In this document: positions 54,238-63,205 of the stretch, one piece after another | How positions within the stretch are numbered: the stretch's first letter is position 1 | Layout: every line of letters begins with the position of its first letter | The notes under the pieces: model-generated | The model's database searches: none | What the model was told of the DNA's origin: nothing | Seen by the model: only the letters and a program-made list of their open reading frames with translations | Assembly: GCF_000092825.1 (NCBI RefSeq) | Contig: NC_014168.1 | Coordinates: 1,603,946-1,667,945, forward strand | DNA length: 64,000 bases | Source: Segniliparus rotundus DSM 44985 | GTDB lineage: Bacteria; Actinomycetota; Actinomycetes; Mycobacteriales; Mycobacteriaceae | Direction of reading: 5' to 3' | Made by a program: the position numbers and the translations under genes

Positions 54238-55167
54238 TCAGCGCGCGGGCTGCTCGGAGAGCTTCGCCTTCGCCGCCTCAAAAGCGCGGATCGAGGCTTC
54301 GGTCTCTTTGGTGTGCTTGTTCACGAAGCCGAGCCACATCTCCAACGGGGTGCGGAAAATTGCGGCGGCGATCTCCGACGGGCGCCCGATGTACGGAGCT
54401 TGTATGCGGGGCTTGGACACCAGCGAGCGGGCGATGACCTGGGCCGCCTGCTCGGGAGTGTGCCCCGGAGTCATGTGCACCCAGCCTGTGGCCACCATTC
54501 TGGTTTTCAGATGCCCCGCGTAGACCGTGCTGAGCCCGATCCCGTCGGCCCTGGTCTCCATCGCCACTGAGCGCAGCCACACGTCGAAACCGGCCTTGCA
54601 CGCCTGGTAGAACCCCCAGCGCGGCGCGACCGGGAAGAGCACCCCGGCCGTGCAGATGTTCACGATGTGCCCGCTGCGGCGCTCGCGCATGCTCGGCAGG
54701 AGCGCCATGGTCAACCGCATCGGGCCGAGGAAATTGACACCCACCATCGCGTCCATGTCCTTGGGCCGCTCGCAGGAGAGATAGATGGAGCGGCGCAGTG
54801 ATTTGCCCGCGTTGTGGACGAGGTAGTCCACATGGCCGTGGTCGGCGAGCACGTCCGCCGCGAACTGGTCGACGGCGCGCAAGTCCCCCATATCGACTTG
54901 GTACGCGTGCGCTTGACCGCCTTGCTCCTGGATTTCCGCGACGATCTCGTCCAGGCGTTCTTTCGTGCGCGCGGCGATGACGACGACCGCGCCCGCCCTG
55001 GCCAGAAGTTTGGCCGTAGCCTCGCCTTGGCCGAACGAGGCCCCGGTGACCAGGGCGACTTTTCCCCGCACCTCGGCGCTCAGCTTGTCGAGGCTTTTCA
55101 GCCGGCGCGGGCCGACCACCTCCATCAGCAGCTCTTCCGCTCGCTGCAGGGTCGTCGGAGCGCTCAT
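54238..55167 (-). CDS. Short-chain dehydrogenase/reductase
   Basis: A 309-residue SDR. The cofactor loop is VTGASFGQGEATAKLL, followed by NAGKS, the catalytic Tyr-Lys in FYQACKAGFDVW, and the serine region VNICTAGVLFP in which the usual catalytic Ser is replaced by Cys-Thr. A C-terminal extension past 250 has EMWLGFVNKHTKET. Similar proteins act on lipids or fatty acyl groups in mycobacteria. It is divergent from a TetR gene that probably controls it. The ATG at 55165-55167 with GAGAGG upstream was taken. Confidence 0.88.
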   Translation of the reverse strand: MSAPTTLQRAEELLMEVVGPRRLKSLDKLSAEVRGKVALVTGASFGQGEATAKLLARAGAVVVIAARTKERLDEIVAEIQEQGGQAHAYQVDMGDLRAVDQFAADVLADHGHVDYLVHNAGKSLRRSIYLSCERPKDMDAMVGVNFLGPMRLTMALLPSMRERRSGHIVNICTAGVLFPVAPRWGFYQACKAGFDVWLRSVAMETRADGIGLSTVYAGHLKTRMVATGWVHMTPGHTPEQAAQVIARSLVSKPRIQAPYIGRPSEIAAAIFRTPLEMWLGFVNKHTKETEASIRAFEAAKAKLSEQPAR

Positions 55168-55181
55168 GGCCACACCTCTCG

Positions 55182-55221
55182 TTCAGATAACAGGTCAATG
55201 CAAAGAGTAGCATTATCTGAA
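55182..55221. promoter_or_regulatory. Spaced inverted repeat between SDR and TetR genes
   Basis: TTCAGATAA at 55182-55190 is repeated as its exact reverse complement TTATCTGAA at 55213-55221. Centres are 31 bp apart, about three helical turns. The AT-rich arms lie in the 77-bp divergent gap and are likely operator or promoter elements for the TetR protein. Confidence 0.6.
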
Positions 55222-55244
55222 TTGCGTTGGTTAGACTCTCCCCC

Positions 55245-55886
55245 ATGCCCCGCATGACCCGCGCAGACAGCCAGGCGCAGACCCGCGCGCTGCTGCTCGC
55301 CTCCGCGCGCAAACTGTTCTTGCGGGACGGCTACAACGCCACCGGGATCGCCGCCGTCACCGAGCACGCAGGGTTCAGCAGCGGCGCTTTCTACTCGAAC
55401 TTCCCCAGCAAAGCGGCCCTCGCATTGGAGGTTTTGCAGGAAATCCAAACCGAACGGACCAAAGAGCTCGAAACGATCCTGCGCTCGCGCGCCGCCGACA
55501 TCGGCGCTCGGATCGACAGCTGGAGCGAGGAGGTGCTGCGCAGCGGGTGGCCCCTGCTGGAGCTGGAATTCGCCCTCGCCGTTCGCGGCGATCACGAATT
55601 CGTGCAGCAAGAAGGGGGGCGACATGTGCAGAGCGTGGCGTTCATCACCAAAGCCATGGAGGATTTCTTGCCCCCCGAACTCGTCGAATTGATGCCGGTC
55701 AACCAGGTCGCCGAGGCCGTGATGAACCTTGTCGTGGGCGTCGCGGTGCGCAGGATCATCGACCCGAAAGTCTCATTCGCGCCGCTCAGCGAACTCGCGA
55801 GCCTCGTCAGCCCTTTCGTGGGGGCCGATGGGACAGCTGCGGCAGACTCCAGTTCGACGGGCGTGATCGACCTCGGATCCCGCTGA
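55245..55886 (+). CDS. TetR-family transcriptional regulator
   Basis: A 213-residue repressor. The N-terminal domain shows TRALLLASARKLFLRDGYNAT and GIAAVTEHAGFSSGAFYSNFPSKAALAL, cited as LASARKLFLRDGYNAT and GFSSGAFYSNFPSKAAL, the helix-turn-helix of the AcrR group. The C-terminal ligand domain is typical in length. It probably represses itself and the divergent SDR through the inverted repeat between them. The ATG at 55245 fits family starts. Confidence 0.92.
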   Translation: MPRMTRADSQAQTRALLLASARKLFLRDGYNATGIAAVTEHAGFSSGAFYSNFPSKAALALEVLQEIQTERTKELETILRSRAADIGARIDSWSEEVLRSGWPLLELEFALAVRGDHEFVQQEGGRHVQSVAFITKAMEDFLPPELVELMPVNQVAEAVMNLVVGVAVRRIIDPKVSFAPLSELASLVSPFVGADGTAAADSSSTGVIDLGSR

Positions 55887-55977
55887 ACTCAGCGCCCGTG
55901 CAATCAGCGCCCGCCGAACGCGGCGGCCCCCTCGCCAGGCGGCGGCGCGCTGCGGCAACAACGCGGCGAAGCCGCCC

Positions 55978-56616
55978 TCACGCGCGCCCCGCGCAGGCTT
56001 CGCCGACCATGAGCGCGCCGAGGCACAGAAAGACAACGCCCGTCACAAAGTGCACACGGCGCATCCGTGCCATGAGGCTGGTCCGCAAAGACCTCTGGGA
56101 CAACAACACCGCGAGCGCGCTGAACCACGCGCATGCCATCGCTGTCATCACCGCCCACACCGCGAACTGCCCGGCCAACCCGCCCTCCTTCGGCACGAAA
56201 CGCACGAGCAGGGCTCCGAAGAAGACCAACGCTTTGGGATTGCCCAAATTGGTCATCAGCCCGGCGAGGAAATCCGCTCCCCACCCCGAATCCTCAGGCT
56301 CGACCACGCTGGCCTCTTCGGGCACGGGCTTCTTCGCCGACCGCGCCGACTGCCAGCCGAGGAACATGAGACACACACCGCCCAGCGCGGACAAAACAGC
56401 GCGGGCATGCGGGAACTCGCGCAGCAAAGCGTCCAGGCCGGCCAATGATGCGAGAATCCAGACCTCGATCCCCGCAACGACACCCGCCGCGGCGGCCAAG
56501 GCTCGGGAGAGCCCTTTCGCGATGCCCCTGTTCGCGACGAGGAGGACGTCCGGGCCGGGCGAGAGAAGACCGACCGCCCACACCCCGGCCAGCGCAAGCA
56601 GGCCGCCCTGGCTCAT
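55978..56616 (-). CDS. LysE/RhtB-family amino acid exporter
   Basis: A 212-residue inner-membrane exporter with six predicted helices. The family signature is GLLSPGPDVLLVANRGIAKG near the N-terminus and NLGNPKALVFFGALLVRFVP after the third helix. Members export basic or neutral amino acids. It overlaps the lipoprotein gene upstream by 4 bp and is the last gene of a three-gene operon with the DinB-like gene first. The ATG at 56614-56616 gives the usual short N-terminus. Confidence 0.92.
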   Translation of the reverse strand: MSQGGLLALAGVWAVGLLSPGPDVLLVANRGIAKGLSRALAAAAGVVAGIEVWILASLAGLDALLREFPHARAVLSALGGVCLMFLGWQSARSAKKPVPEEASVVEPEDSGWGADFLAGLMTNLGNPKALVFFGALLVRFVPKEGGLAGQFAVWAVMTAMACAWFSALAVLLSQRSLRTSLMARMRRVHFVTGVVFLCLGALMVGEACAGRA

Positions 56617-57320
56617 ACTTTCCAGATCGCCAGCGTCGGCCACTCCCTCGGATTCTGCCCCTCTTTCGCGGGCAAAACTATTTCGAGCTCGGTCAGCGGC
56701 CGCTCGTCCGGCACGAACTGCTGGCCGGTCTGCGCGGCGCCAGGTCCGACGTTGAGCTTGCAGCCGGCCAGATACTGCGGGCCGGTCTTCTCGAAGTGCA
56801 GAGGCCCGGTGAACTTCCAGGCGCGCTCGGCGTCGCCGAGCGCCCGGTCCAGGTCGTCGGCGTTCTTCGAGATGGCCGAGGTCGCGACTTCGCTGTAAAA
56901 GCCGTACTTCGGGTCCTTCGCCTCGCCGAACAGGCCGAACACGCCTTGGAAGTCCCGCCGCCAGCTGCGCCATGTCGTGTCCGGTTTGACGTCGATGACC
57001 CAGGTCTCGGTCACGCGCCACCACGAACCGCAGTCGATGATCTGCCCTTCGAAGCCTTCGGGCGTGCCGTTCAGTTTCTCCAAGCGTGTTGGGGCGAGCG
57101 TGATGGACACGCCGTCGCGCTGATAGGTCACCGGTTCGCCGAGCCGCAACCGCAACGGCTCCTTGCCCACGTCCTCGGGCGTGACGACTCTCCCCTTGCC
57201 GAGCGTCGGCGCAGCAGCCGCAGAAGACGCTCTGCTGCTGCTGGCCGCGCTGGGTTGCTTCGTGGAGCACCCCACGAGCATGAGCGCGAGCGCGAGGAAA
57301 ACGGACGCCTGAGCCTTCAC
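56613..57320 (-). CDS. Lipoprotein of unknown function
   Basis: A 235-residue lipoprotein with signal ending LVGC. A Ser/Ala-rich linker is followed by a domain of about 190 residues with VTYQRDGVSITLAPTRLEKL and CGSWWRVTETWVIDVKPDT, then DLDRALGDAERAWKFTGP and two further cysteines. I do not recognise the family. The GTG start overlaps the DinB-like stop by 4 bp and its own stop overlaps the LysE start by 4 bp. Confidence 0.75.
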   Translation of the reverse strand: MKAQASVFLALALMLVGCSTKQPSAASSSRASSAAAAPTLGKGRVVTPEDVGKEPLRLRLGEPVTYQRDGVSITLAPTRLEKLNGTPEGFEGQIIDCGSWWRVTETWVIDVKPDTTWRSWRRDFQGVFGLFGEAKDPKYGFYSEVATSAISKNADDLDRALGDAERAWKFTGPLHFEKTGPQYLAGCKLNVGPGAAQTGQQFVPDERPLTELEIVLPAKEGQNPREWPTLAIWKV

Positions 57321-57895
57321 CGAAGAGTACCTGCCTGTTGTGCCACGCGTTCGAGCTTATCGCGATACTGGGACCACCACGCCGGACCGCCCGGGGCAAG
57401 GCTGTCGTTGCCCGCCCGATGCCCTGCCGCCCCGTCGATGATCTCACGCACAATATCGGCGTGACCAGCGTGCCTGTTCGTCTCCGCGACCACATGGACC
57501 AGAACGGTGTGCAGTGTCGGCTCGGCGCGTTCCGGGGGCCACCACGGCACTCGGCCTCGGTCCGAAAGCTGCTTGTCCTCGATGGTGGCTTCCGCCCAAG
57601 CCCACGCTCTGCGGTAGAGCGCGACGATGTCCTGGCGCGTCTCGTCGGCCGTCGCCCACATGTCGTCATTGGGGTGCGCCTCGTCCGACCACCACGGCAC
57701 ATCCTCCTGCGGCGGCCTGCCGAAGACCAGGCCGAAATACCCGAACTCGACACTGGCCAGATGCTTGACAAGGCCGAGCAGGTTCGTCGCCGTCGGAGTG
57801 AGAGGCCTGCGCGCGTCGTACTCCGAGAGCCCGTCGAGCTTCCACAGCACCGCCTCGCGAGCAATCTGCAGATATTCGCGCAGTGCTGCTTTCAT
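57317..57895 (-). CDS. DinB-like (DUF664) metalloenzyme superfamily protein
   Basis: A 192-residue four-helix-bundle protein. It has LVKHLASVEFGYFGLVFG with a metal-ligand His near the N-terminus and VLVHVVAETNRHAGHADIVRE with two more His, the classic DinB three-histidine arrangement. Actinobacterial members include mycothiol-dependent transferases; the role here is not known. The ATG at 57893-57895 matches the start of helix 1; a GTG at 57907 is possible. Confidence 0.88.
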   Translation of the reverse strand: MKAALREYLQIAREAVLWKLDGLSEYDARRPLTPTATNLLGLVKHLASVEFGYFGLVFGRPPQEDVPWWSDEAHPNDDMWATADETRQDIVALYRRAWAWAEATIEDKQLSDRGRVPWWPPERAEPTLHTVLVHVVAETNRHAGHADIVREIIDGAAGHRAGNDSLAPGGPAWWSQYRDKLERVAQQAGTLR

Positions 57896-58060
57896 GTCTG
57901 TCTCGGCCACAGCCCCAAGTGTGGCACGCGGGGCGCTCCCGATGCCACACCGCCGACCCGGCACGCTGCCCGCGACTGCCTCGAACAAGCCGGGACCTGC
58001 TGGGAACCGTTACCAACTCTTCACACGCCGCTGCCAGGACAAGGGCCGCGATCGGCCAGA

Positions 58061-59404
58061 ATGGACAATGTGCCGACACGCTCCACGATCATGGACACCA
58101 ATAGTTACCGGGGCGACGCGCCAGACGAGCTGCCAGACTCAGACCGGCAGCTCGTCAACCGTCGCGAACAACTCCTCGGGCCCGCCTACCGGCTTTTCTA
58201 TCAGAAACCAGTCCACCTGGTCCGAGGCGAAGGAGCCTACGTCTGGGACGCGCACGGCACGCAGTACCTCGACGTCTACAACAACGTGGTGAGCGTCGGA
58301 CATTGCCATCCCGCCGTCGCCGAAGCCGTCGGGCGCCAACTGCGCGTTCTGAACACGCACACCCGCTACCTGCACGAAGGCATCGTCGACTACGCGCAGA
58401 GGCTGCTGGCCACGATGCCCGCCGAGCTGGACCAAGTGATGTTCATGTGCACCGGCTCGGAGGCGAACGACCTCGCAGTGCGCGTCGCCCAAGTCGCAAC
58501 CGGCGCGCGCGGGGTGATCGTCACCCGCGAGGCGTACCACGGCACGAGCGCGCTCACCTCGGGCCTGTCCCCCGCGCTCGGCAGCGGCCAACCGCTCGCG
58601 GACTTCGTGCGCCTGGTGGACGCGCCCGACACCTACCGCGGCAGAGACGGCAGCGCGTTCGCGGCAGATGTCCGAGCCGCGATCGACGACCTCGTCGGCG
58701 CTGGTTTCGGCTTCGCGGCTCTGCTCGCCGATTCGATCTTCTCCAGCGACGGCGTGCTCCCCGGCGAGCAAGGGATGCTCCGCGAGGCGGTGGACGAAGC
58801 GCGCCGCCGAGGCGGGATGTTCATCGCCGACGAGGTGCAACCCGGCTTCGCCCGCACCGGCGAGGCGTTCTGGGGCTTCGCGCGCCACGGCGTCGTCCCC
58901 GACCTGGTGACCATGGGCAAGCCGATGGGCAACGGGTTCCCCGTCTCGGGTATGGCAGCGCGCGCCGAGGCCCTGGCTCCTTTCGCCACGACGCTCCCCT
59001 ACTTCAACACGTTCGGCGGGAACCCGGTCGCCATGGCCGCGGGGCAGGCCGTGCTCGACGTGATCGAGCAGGAGGGCCTGCAACAGCACAGCGGCGAAGT
59101 CGGCGCACGGCTCCTTTGCGCATTGCAGGAGCTCGGCGACAGGCATCCGCAGGTCGGCGATGTGCGGGGCGCGGGCCTGTTCATCGGCTTCGAGCTGGTG
59201 CGCGACCCCTCGGCGAAAACCCCGGACAAGCAATTGGCGCTCCAAACAGTCGAGGCGCTGCGCGAGCGGCGGGTGCTGACCTCTGTCGCGGGCCCCCACG
59301 GCAATGTGCTCAAGCTTCGGCCGCCGCTCGCGTTCCAGGAACGCGATATCGACTGGCTCGTCAGCGCCCTTGACGAGGCGCTCGGCGAACTCGCCGCGCA
59401 ATGA
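58061..59404 (+). CDS. Class III PLP aminotransferase / phospho-lyase-like enzyme
   Basis: About 447 residues. PLP-enzyme markers are GTQYLDVYNNVVSVGHCHP, MFMCTGSEANDLAVRVAQ, ADEVQPGFARTG with the cofactor Asp, and LVTMGKPMGNGFPVSG with the PLP lysine. The set resembles AGXT2L-type enzymes (ethanolamine-phosphate phospho-lyase, 5-phosphohydroxylysine phospho-lyase). Two kinase-fold proteins follow with 4-bp overlaps, which supports a phosphorylate-then-eliminate pathway for an amino alcohol. The ATG at 58061 was used; 58091 is an alternative. Confidence 0.88.
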   Translation: MDNVPTRSTIMDTNSYRGDAPDELPDSDRQLVNRREQLLGPAYRLFYQKPVHLVRGEGAYVWDAHGTQYLDVYNNVVSVGHCHPAVAEAVGRQLRVLNTHTRYLHEGIVDYAQRLLATMPAELDQVMFMCTGSEANDLAVRVAQVATGARGVIVTREAYHGTSALTSGLSPALGSGQPLADFVRLVDAPDTYRGRDGSAFAADVRAAIDDLVGAGFGFAALLADSIFSSDGVLPGEQGMLREAVDEARRRGGMFIADEVQPGFARTGEAFWGFARHGVVPDLVTMGKPMGNGFPVSGMAARAEALAPFATTLPYFNTFGGNPVAMAAGQAVLDVIEQEGLQQHSGEVGARLLCALQELGDRHPQVGDVRGAGLFIGFELVRDPSAKTPDKQLALQTVEALRERRVLTSVAGPHGNVLKLRPPLAFQERDIDWLVSALDEALGELAAQ

Positions 59405-60255
59405 CGTCCTCGGCGGTGGAGCCAGAGCCCAGCCCGAGCTGGATCGCCTGCGGCGCGCGGTGGACCCGCGCGGGCGGCAGCGCGCTGCGCCGCGCCCATG
59501 ATCCGGCCGACGAAGTGTTCGCCTCGCCGCTGCCCGCGATCCTCGCCGCCTGGACGGCTGCCGCTGACGAGGGCATCGCCCCTGCGGTCACTGACTCGGA
59601 CGAAACCGGATTCACCACTGCGCTGATCGCGCACGCGCGGCCCGCCAAACTCGACGACCTCGCCGACGAAAACCTGCTCCGCGCCGCGCTCGGCCTGCGG
59701 GCCCGTTTCCACGAGCTCGACGTCGAACTGCCCGAGCGCTCCCTGTTCGACGACGTGGCGCGGCTGCGCGACGCGCACCGCGCCGCCTCGATCCCCGTCC
59801 CCGCTCAAGCCGACGAGCTCAGCGACACGCTCGAGCGTTTCGCCGCCCGTCATGAACGCTTCGCCATGCAGTCCCGGCCATGCCACGGCAACGGAGCCGT
59901 CTCGAACTTGCTCCTGCGCCGATCCGGCGGCCCGATGCTCACCGGATGGAGCCTGGTGGCACGGCGAGATCCGGTGCAAGAGGCAGGGTCCGTCATCGCC
60001 GAGCTGAACCCTTGGCGCACGAGCTCGCCCGCCGTGCTCGAAGCGCTCCGACTGCCCGCCGAGGCGGACATGGCGGCGCGAGCCTGGTCGGTGGCAGACG
60101 ATCTGCTCTGGGTGCTCATCGCGCACTGGCGGATGGCGACCGCCCCGGACAAGGACGTCGACTACGTGAAATATGGTTTGTGGCGCGGCGTCCTCGCCCT
60201 CGCCGCGACGCGCGGCTGCTCGGACTTGGCGGCATGGCTGCAGGACCCGCGATGA
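59401..60255 (+). CDS. Probable pseudokinase of the aminoglycoside-phosphotransferase/choline-kinase fold
   Basis: A 284-residue protein. The C-terminal half follows the phosphotransferase family: RPCHGNGAVSNLLLRRSGG aligns with the HxDxxxxN catalytic loop, and GPMLTGWSLVARRDPVQEAG aligns with the DFE metal loop. The catalytic Asp is Asn164 and the metal Asp is replaced (TGW at 181-183). The ending DVDYVKYGLWRGVLAL echoes the active kinase next door (FDYHKYGVWKLARAAM). So it appears to be an inactive duplicate, perhaps a partner or regulator. Overlaps both neighbours by 4 bp. Confidence 0.72.
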   Translation: MTSSAVEPEPSPSWIACGARWTRAGGSALRRAHDPADEVFASPLPAILAAWTAAADEGIAPAVTDSDETGFTTALIAHARPAKLDDLADENLLRAALGLRARFHELDVELPERSLFDDVARLRDAHRAASIPVPAQADELSDTLERFAARHERFAMQSRPCHGNGAVSNLLLRRSGGPMLTGWSLVARRDPVQEAGSVIAELNPWRTSSPAVLEALRLPAEADMAARAWSVADDLLWVLIAHWRMATAPDKDVDYVKYGLWRGVLALAATRGCSDLAAWLQDPR

Positions 60256-61163
60256 GCGCCGCCATCCCCGACCGGACCCGCGCCGCGTTGCGCTCGGTCC
60301 CGCTGTGGTCCGGGCGCCAGATCCGGGCCGAGCCGCTCGCCGGCGGGCTGACGAACGAGAACTGGCTGGTCACAGACATCGCCTCTGGGTCGCGGTACGT
60401 CATGAAAGTCCCCGGACAGGGCACAGAGGAGTACATCGACCGCGTCACGGCGAACCGCGCCGCAAAGGCCGCCGGCGCGCTCGGGCTCTCCGCCCCCGTG
60501 CATCACTTCGACGAGACGACCGGGGTCGAAGTGGCAGCCTTCCTCGAAGGGCACACCGCCTGCACCACGGCGCACTTGCGGGACCCCGAGCTTGGGGCGG
60601 AAATCATGTCGCTCTATCAGCGATTGCACCGCCTGCCGCTGCTCGGCAAACCGTCCACCCTCTTCGACCTCGCCGACGCGCAACTGCGCCAGTTGCGTGC
60701 CGCAGGGGGCTGGGTTCCCGAGCCCGCCCGTTGGTTGGCCGCAGAGTTCGACGACCTCAAGGCGCGCTTCGAAGCGTCCGGGTTCGACCTGGTGCCGAGC
60801 CACAACGATCCGATGCCCGGTAACTTCCTCATCGGCCCGGACGGGCTGAAAATCATCGACTTCGAGTACGCCTCGGACAACGACCGCAGCGCCGACCTCG
60901 CCCTCTTGTGCGCCGAAGCGTTCATCGACCACCCGTCGCAGGCATTGCTGGACGGCTATTTCGGCTCCCCCACCGCGTCGGAGGTCGCGAGGGTGCAGGC
61001 CTCGCAGTTCGTGGCGGATTTCTTCTGGGGCGCGTGGGGGCTGCTGAACGCCAAGGTGAAAGGCAGCGGCTTCGACTACCACAAATACGGCGTGTGGAAG
61101 CTCGCCCGCGCCGCCATGCTGGTACGGCTCTACGACTGGGACGCCGTGAAAGCGGCGGTCTGA
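60252..61163 (+). CDS. Choline/ethanolamine/hydroxylysine kinase-like phosphotransferase
   Basis: A 303-residue kinase of the APH/choline kinase superfamily. AGGLTNENWLVTD begins the nucleotide domain; the catalytic loop is SHNDPMPGNFLI (His184, Asp186, Asn191) and the metal loop is IIDFEYASDN with Asp203. All catalytic residues are present. It would phosphorylate an amino alcohol or hydroxy-amino acid for the phospho-lyase-like enzyme encoded two genes upstream. The substrate is an inference from context. Confidence 0.88.
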   Translation: MSAAIPDRTRAALRSVPLWSGRQIRAEPLAGGLTNENWLVTDIASGSRYVMKVPGQGTEEYIDRVTANRAAKAAGALGLSAPVHHFDETTGVEVAAFLEGHTACTTAHLRDPELGAEIMSLYQRLHRLPLLGKPSTLFDLADAQLRQLRAAGGWVPEPARWLAAEFDDLKARFEASGFDLVPSHNDPMPGNFLIGPDGLKIIDFEYASDNDRSADLALLCAEAFIDHPSQALLDGYFGSPTASEVARVQASQFVADFFWGAWGLLNAKVKGSGFDYHKYGVWKLARAAMLVRLYDWDAVKAAV

Positions 61164-61205
61164 GGCTGCCCGCGGCCGCGCGCCCTGCGCAGCATCCCCG
61201 CGGGG

Positions 61206-62546
61206 CTACGCCCACGCGAGGGGATCTGCGCCATAGCGGCCCGGCGGCCAGCGGTACTGCAGCCGCTTGGCCGCCGTGAACACCGGGGGTTGCGCGTACC
61301 GCAGCTTGCCGTGCGCGGAATCAAACTCCCCCGTCGCCACAGGGAGCTCCCGTGCCGCGTGCTCGACAGGCGGCAAATCCAGCAAGAGCTGGGCAGTGCG
61401 GGCCAAACTCAAATGCGCCCAACCCGGCCCCGCCTCGCGCCGCCGCGCCAAGAGCGCCAGCACGGCAGCCGCCGCGCCGTAGCCGGTGGCATGGTCGAGC
61501 GCCTGGCACGGGAGCGCCCCAGGGCGCCACTCGCCGCCCGCGCCCGTGCGGCCGTATCGCTCGCCGATGCCCGTCGCGCACTGCACCAGGGAGTCGAATC
61601 CTCGGCGGTCCCCCCACGGCCCCTCGTCGCCCCACGCGTCGAGCGTCACCACCACCAAATCGGGAAAGCGCTCGCGCAAGCTCTGCGCGTCCAACCCGAA
61701 CCGGCGCAATGCGCCAGGGCGGTAGCCGCACACAACAGCGTCGGCAGATGCGGCCAGGGCGAGAACTGTCTCCAGCTGCCGAGGGTCCGCGCAGTCCGCC
61801 ACAGCGCTGCGTTTGCCGAAACCCGCGTCAATGTACTGGTCGGCCAGCTCCGGGTTGTCCGGCGGATCGACGCGCAGCACCTCTGCGCCCAGCAATGCGA
61901 GCAAGCGGGTGGCGATCGGCCCGGCAATGACTCGCGTGAAGTCGAGAATGCGCACCCCGTCCAGGGAGCCAGGCTCCGGCAGGGCTCTCGTTCTGCCTTC
62001 TGCCAGGGCGAAACGGATCCACGGCTGCTCGCGCACAGCCCGGCCCATCGGGCTGTCCCGCCACTCTTGCGCTGTCCGCAACGCGACTGCCAGGCCCCCC
62101 GCGCTGGTCACCCGGTCGGCCACTTCGTCAGCGGCAAGCCCTGCGAGCCGGCGGACAGCCTCGTCTTTCGTCGTCACCTGCAATGCTGTGCGCAATGCTC
62201 GCGCATGGTGCGGGTAGTTCGCGTGCAATCGCACCCAGCCGTCGCTGGTCGCGAAGTACCCGGAGAGGGGCGCGAACTGTTCCGGGGCCCTGCCGTCCAC
62301 CCGCAGATGGGCCAAGGAGTTGAAGGCCGAGCGCACCGAGGCCGAATCCGAAAAGAACCGCGCGGGCGGGCCGAAGAGGAGCTGCGCGGCGGACAAGGCG
62401 GCTTGCACACTGCCCAGCGCAAGTCCCTCCACGTCGAGCGGGCCCGCCCACCAGGTCCGAGGCCCTGCGATTTCCGCGGCTCGCGTCTCGGCGGTGGCCG
62501 CCACAGCGGGGGCAAGTTCCTCGTGCAGCGCTGGCACAGCCGTCAT
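61206..62546 (-). CDS. CaiB/BaiF family III CoA-transferase
   Basis: A 446-residue CoA-transferase. The family core is visible as LDFTRVIAGPIATRLLALLGAEVLRV, cited as LDFTRVIAGPIATRLLALLG and AEVLRVDPPDNP, then DALRRFGLDAQSL-type text and GFDSLVQCATGIGERYG. In formyl-CoA transferase the catalytic Asp follows ADVVVENFRPG; here the equivalent is DAVVCGYRPGALRRFG, so the region is altered. The N-terminal 190 residues look like a second, shortened domain. It is co-oriented with the GNAT gene 26 bp upstream. Substrate unknown. Confidence 0.85.
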   Translation of the reverse strand: MTAVPALHEELAPAVAATAETRAAEIAGPRTWWAGPLDVEGLALGSVQAALSAAQLLFGPPARFFSDSASVRSAFNSLAHLRVDGRAPEQFAPLSGYFATSDGWVRLHANYPHHARALRTALQVTTKDEAVRRLAGLAADEVADRVTSAGGLAVALRTAQEWRDSPMGRAVREQPWIRFALAEGRTRALPEPGSLDGVRILDFTRVIAGPIATRLLALLGAEVLRVDPPDNPELADQYIDAGFGKRSAVADCADPRQLETVLALAASADAVVCGYRPGALRRFGLDAQSLRERFPDLVVVTLDAWGDEGPWGDRRGFDSLVQCATGIGERYGRTGAGGEWRPGALPCQALDHATGYGAAAAVLALLARRREAGPGWAHLSLARTAQLLLDLPPVEHAARELPVATGEFDSAHGKLRYAQPPVFTAAKRLQYRWPPGRYGADPLAWA

Positions 62547-62572
62547 CCCGCCAATTCTAACGGCGGGGCGCG

Positions 62573-63115
62573 TCACATGTCCCGCAGCCAGATCCGGTCG
62601 TCGTGGGCTCGGCCGCCCAGCACGAAGGCGCAGCGGCCGACTTCGACGAATCCGTGCCGGCGGTACAAGCGTTTGGCTCTTTCGTTGTGGTCGAAGACCG
62701 TGAGGTACATCTGCGGGGCGCGCAGCTCGGTCGCGGCGGCGAGCGCCCACTGCATGAGACGGTCCGCGACGCCACGTCCATGCCAGTCTGCGAGGACGTA
62801 GATCTGCTGCAGCTCGACGGAACCGGGCAAAGGACGCGGCGCTGGCGCCCGCAACGGCGTCAGCTTCGCGTAGCCCACCGGCTCTCCCCGGTGCAAGCCT
62901 GCCAGCCAGCGGACCGCCGGGTCGTTGAGGTCGTGCGCCATCGTCCCGTCCTCGCCGTAGGAGCAGTCGAGGAATTCGGCGAACGAAGAGGGCTCATGCA
63001 AGCGCGCGAATGTTTCGGAGAACGACCGGCGCGCCATCGCTCTCAGCGCCGCGTGATCGTGTTCGCCGGGAGAGGCGTAGGTGATCGGATCTTCGAGGTG
63101 CGAGGGCACGAGCAT
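62573..63115 (-). CDS. GNAT-family N-acetyltransferase
   Basis: A 180-residue acetyltransferase. The acetyl-CoA site is VELQQIYVLADWHGRGVADRLM, cited as LQQIYVLADWHGRGVADRL, and the C-terminal part has YLTVFDHNERAKRLYRRHGF, the standard GNAT motif A and B. It probably acetylates a small molecule or a protein N-terminus. It lies upstream of the CoA-transferase gene and may share its transcript. Confidence 0.92.
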   Translation of the reverse strand: MLVPSHLEDPITYASPGEHDHAALRAMARRSFSETFARLHEPSSFAEFLDCSYGEDGTMAHDLNDPAVRWLAGLHRGEPVGYAKLTPLRAPAPRPLPGSVELQQIYVLADWHGRGVADRLMQWALAAATELRAPQMYLTVFDHNERAKRLYRRHGFVEVGRCAFVLGGRAHDDRIWLRDM

Positions 63116-63205
63116 TCCTTCTGGCGGGAAGACGCCCTTGGCACAAGGAGAAATCTGAGCGTGGGGGAAAGCAATCCATTGCAGCGTCTCTCAGATCTTC
63201 CCAGT

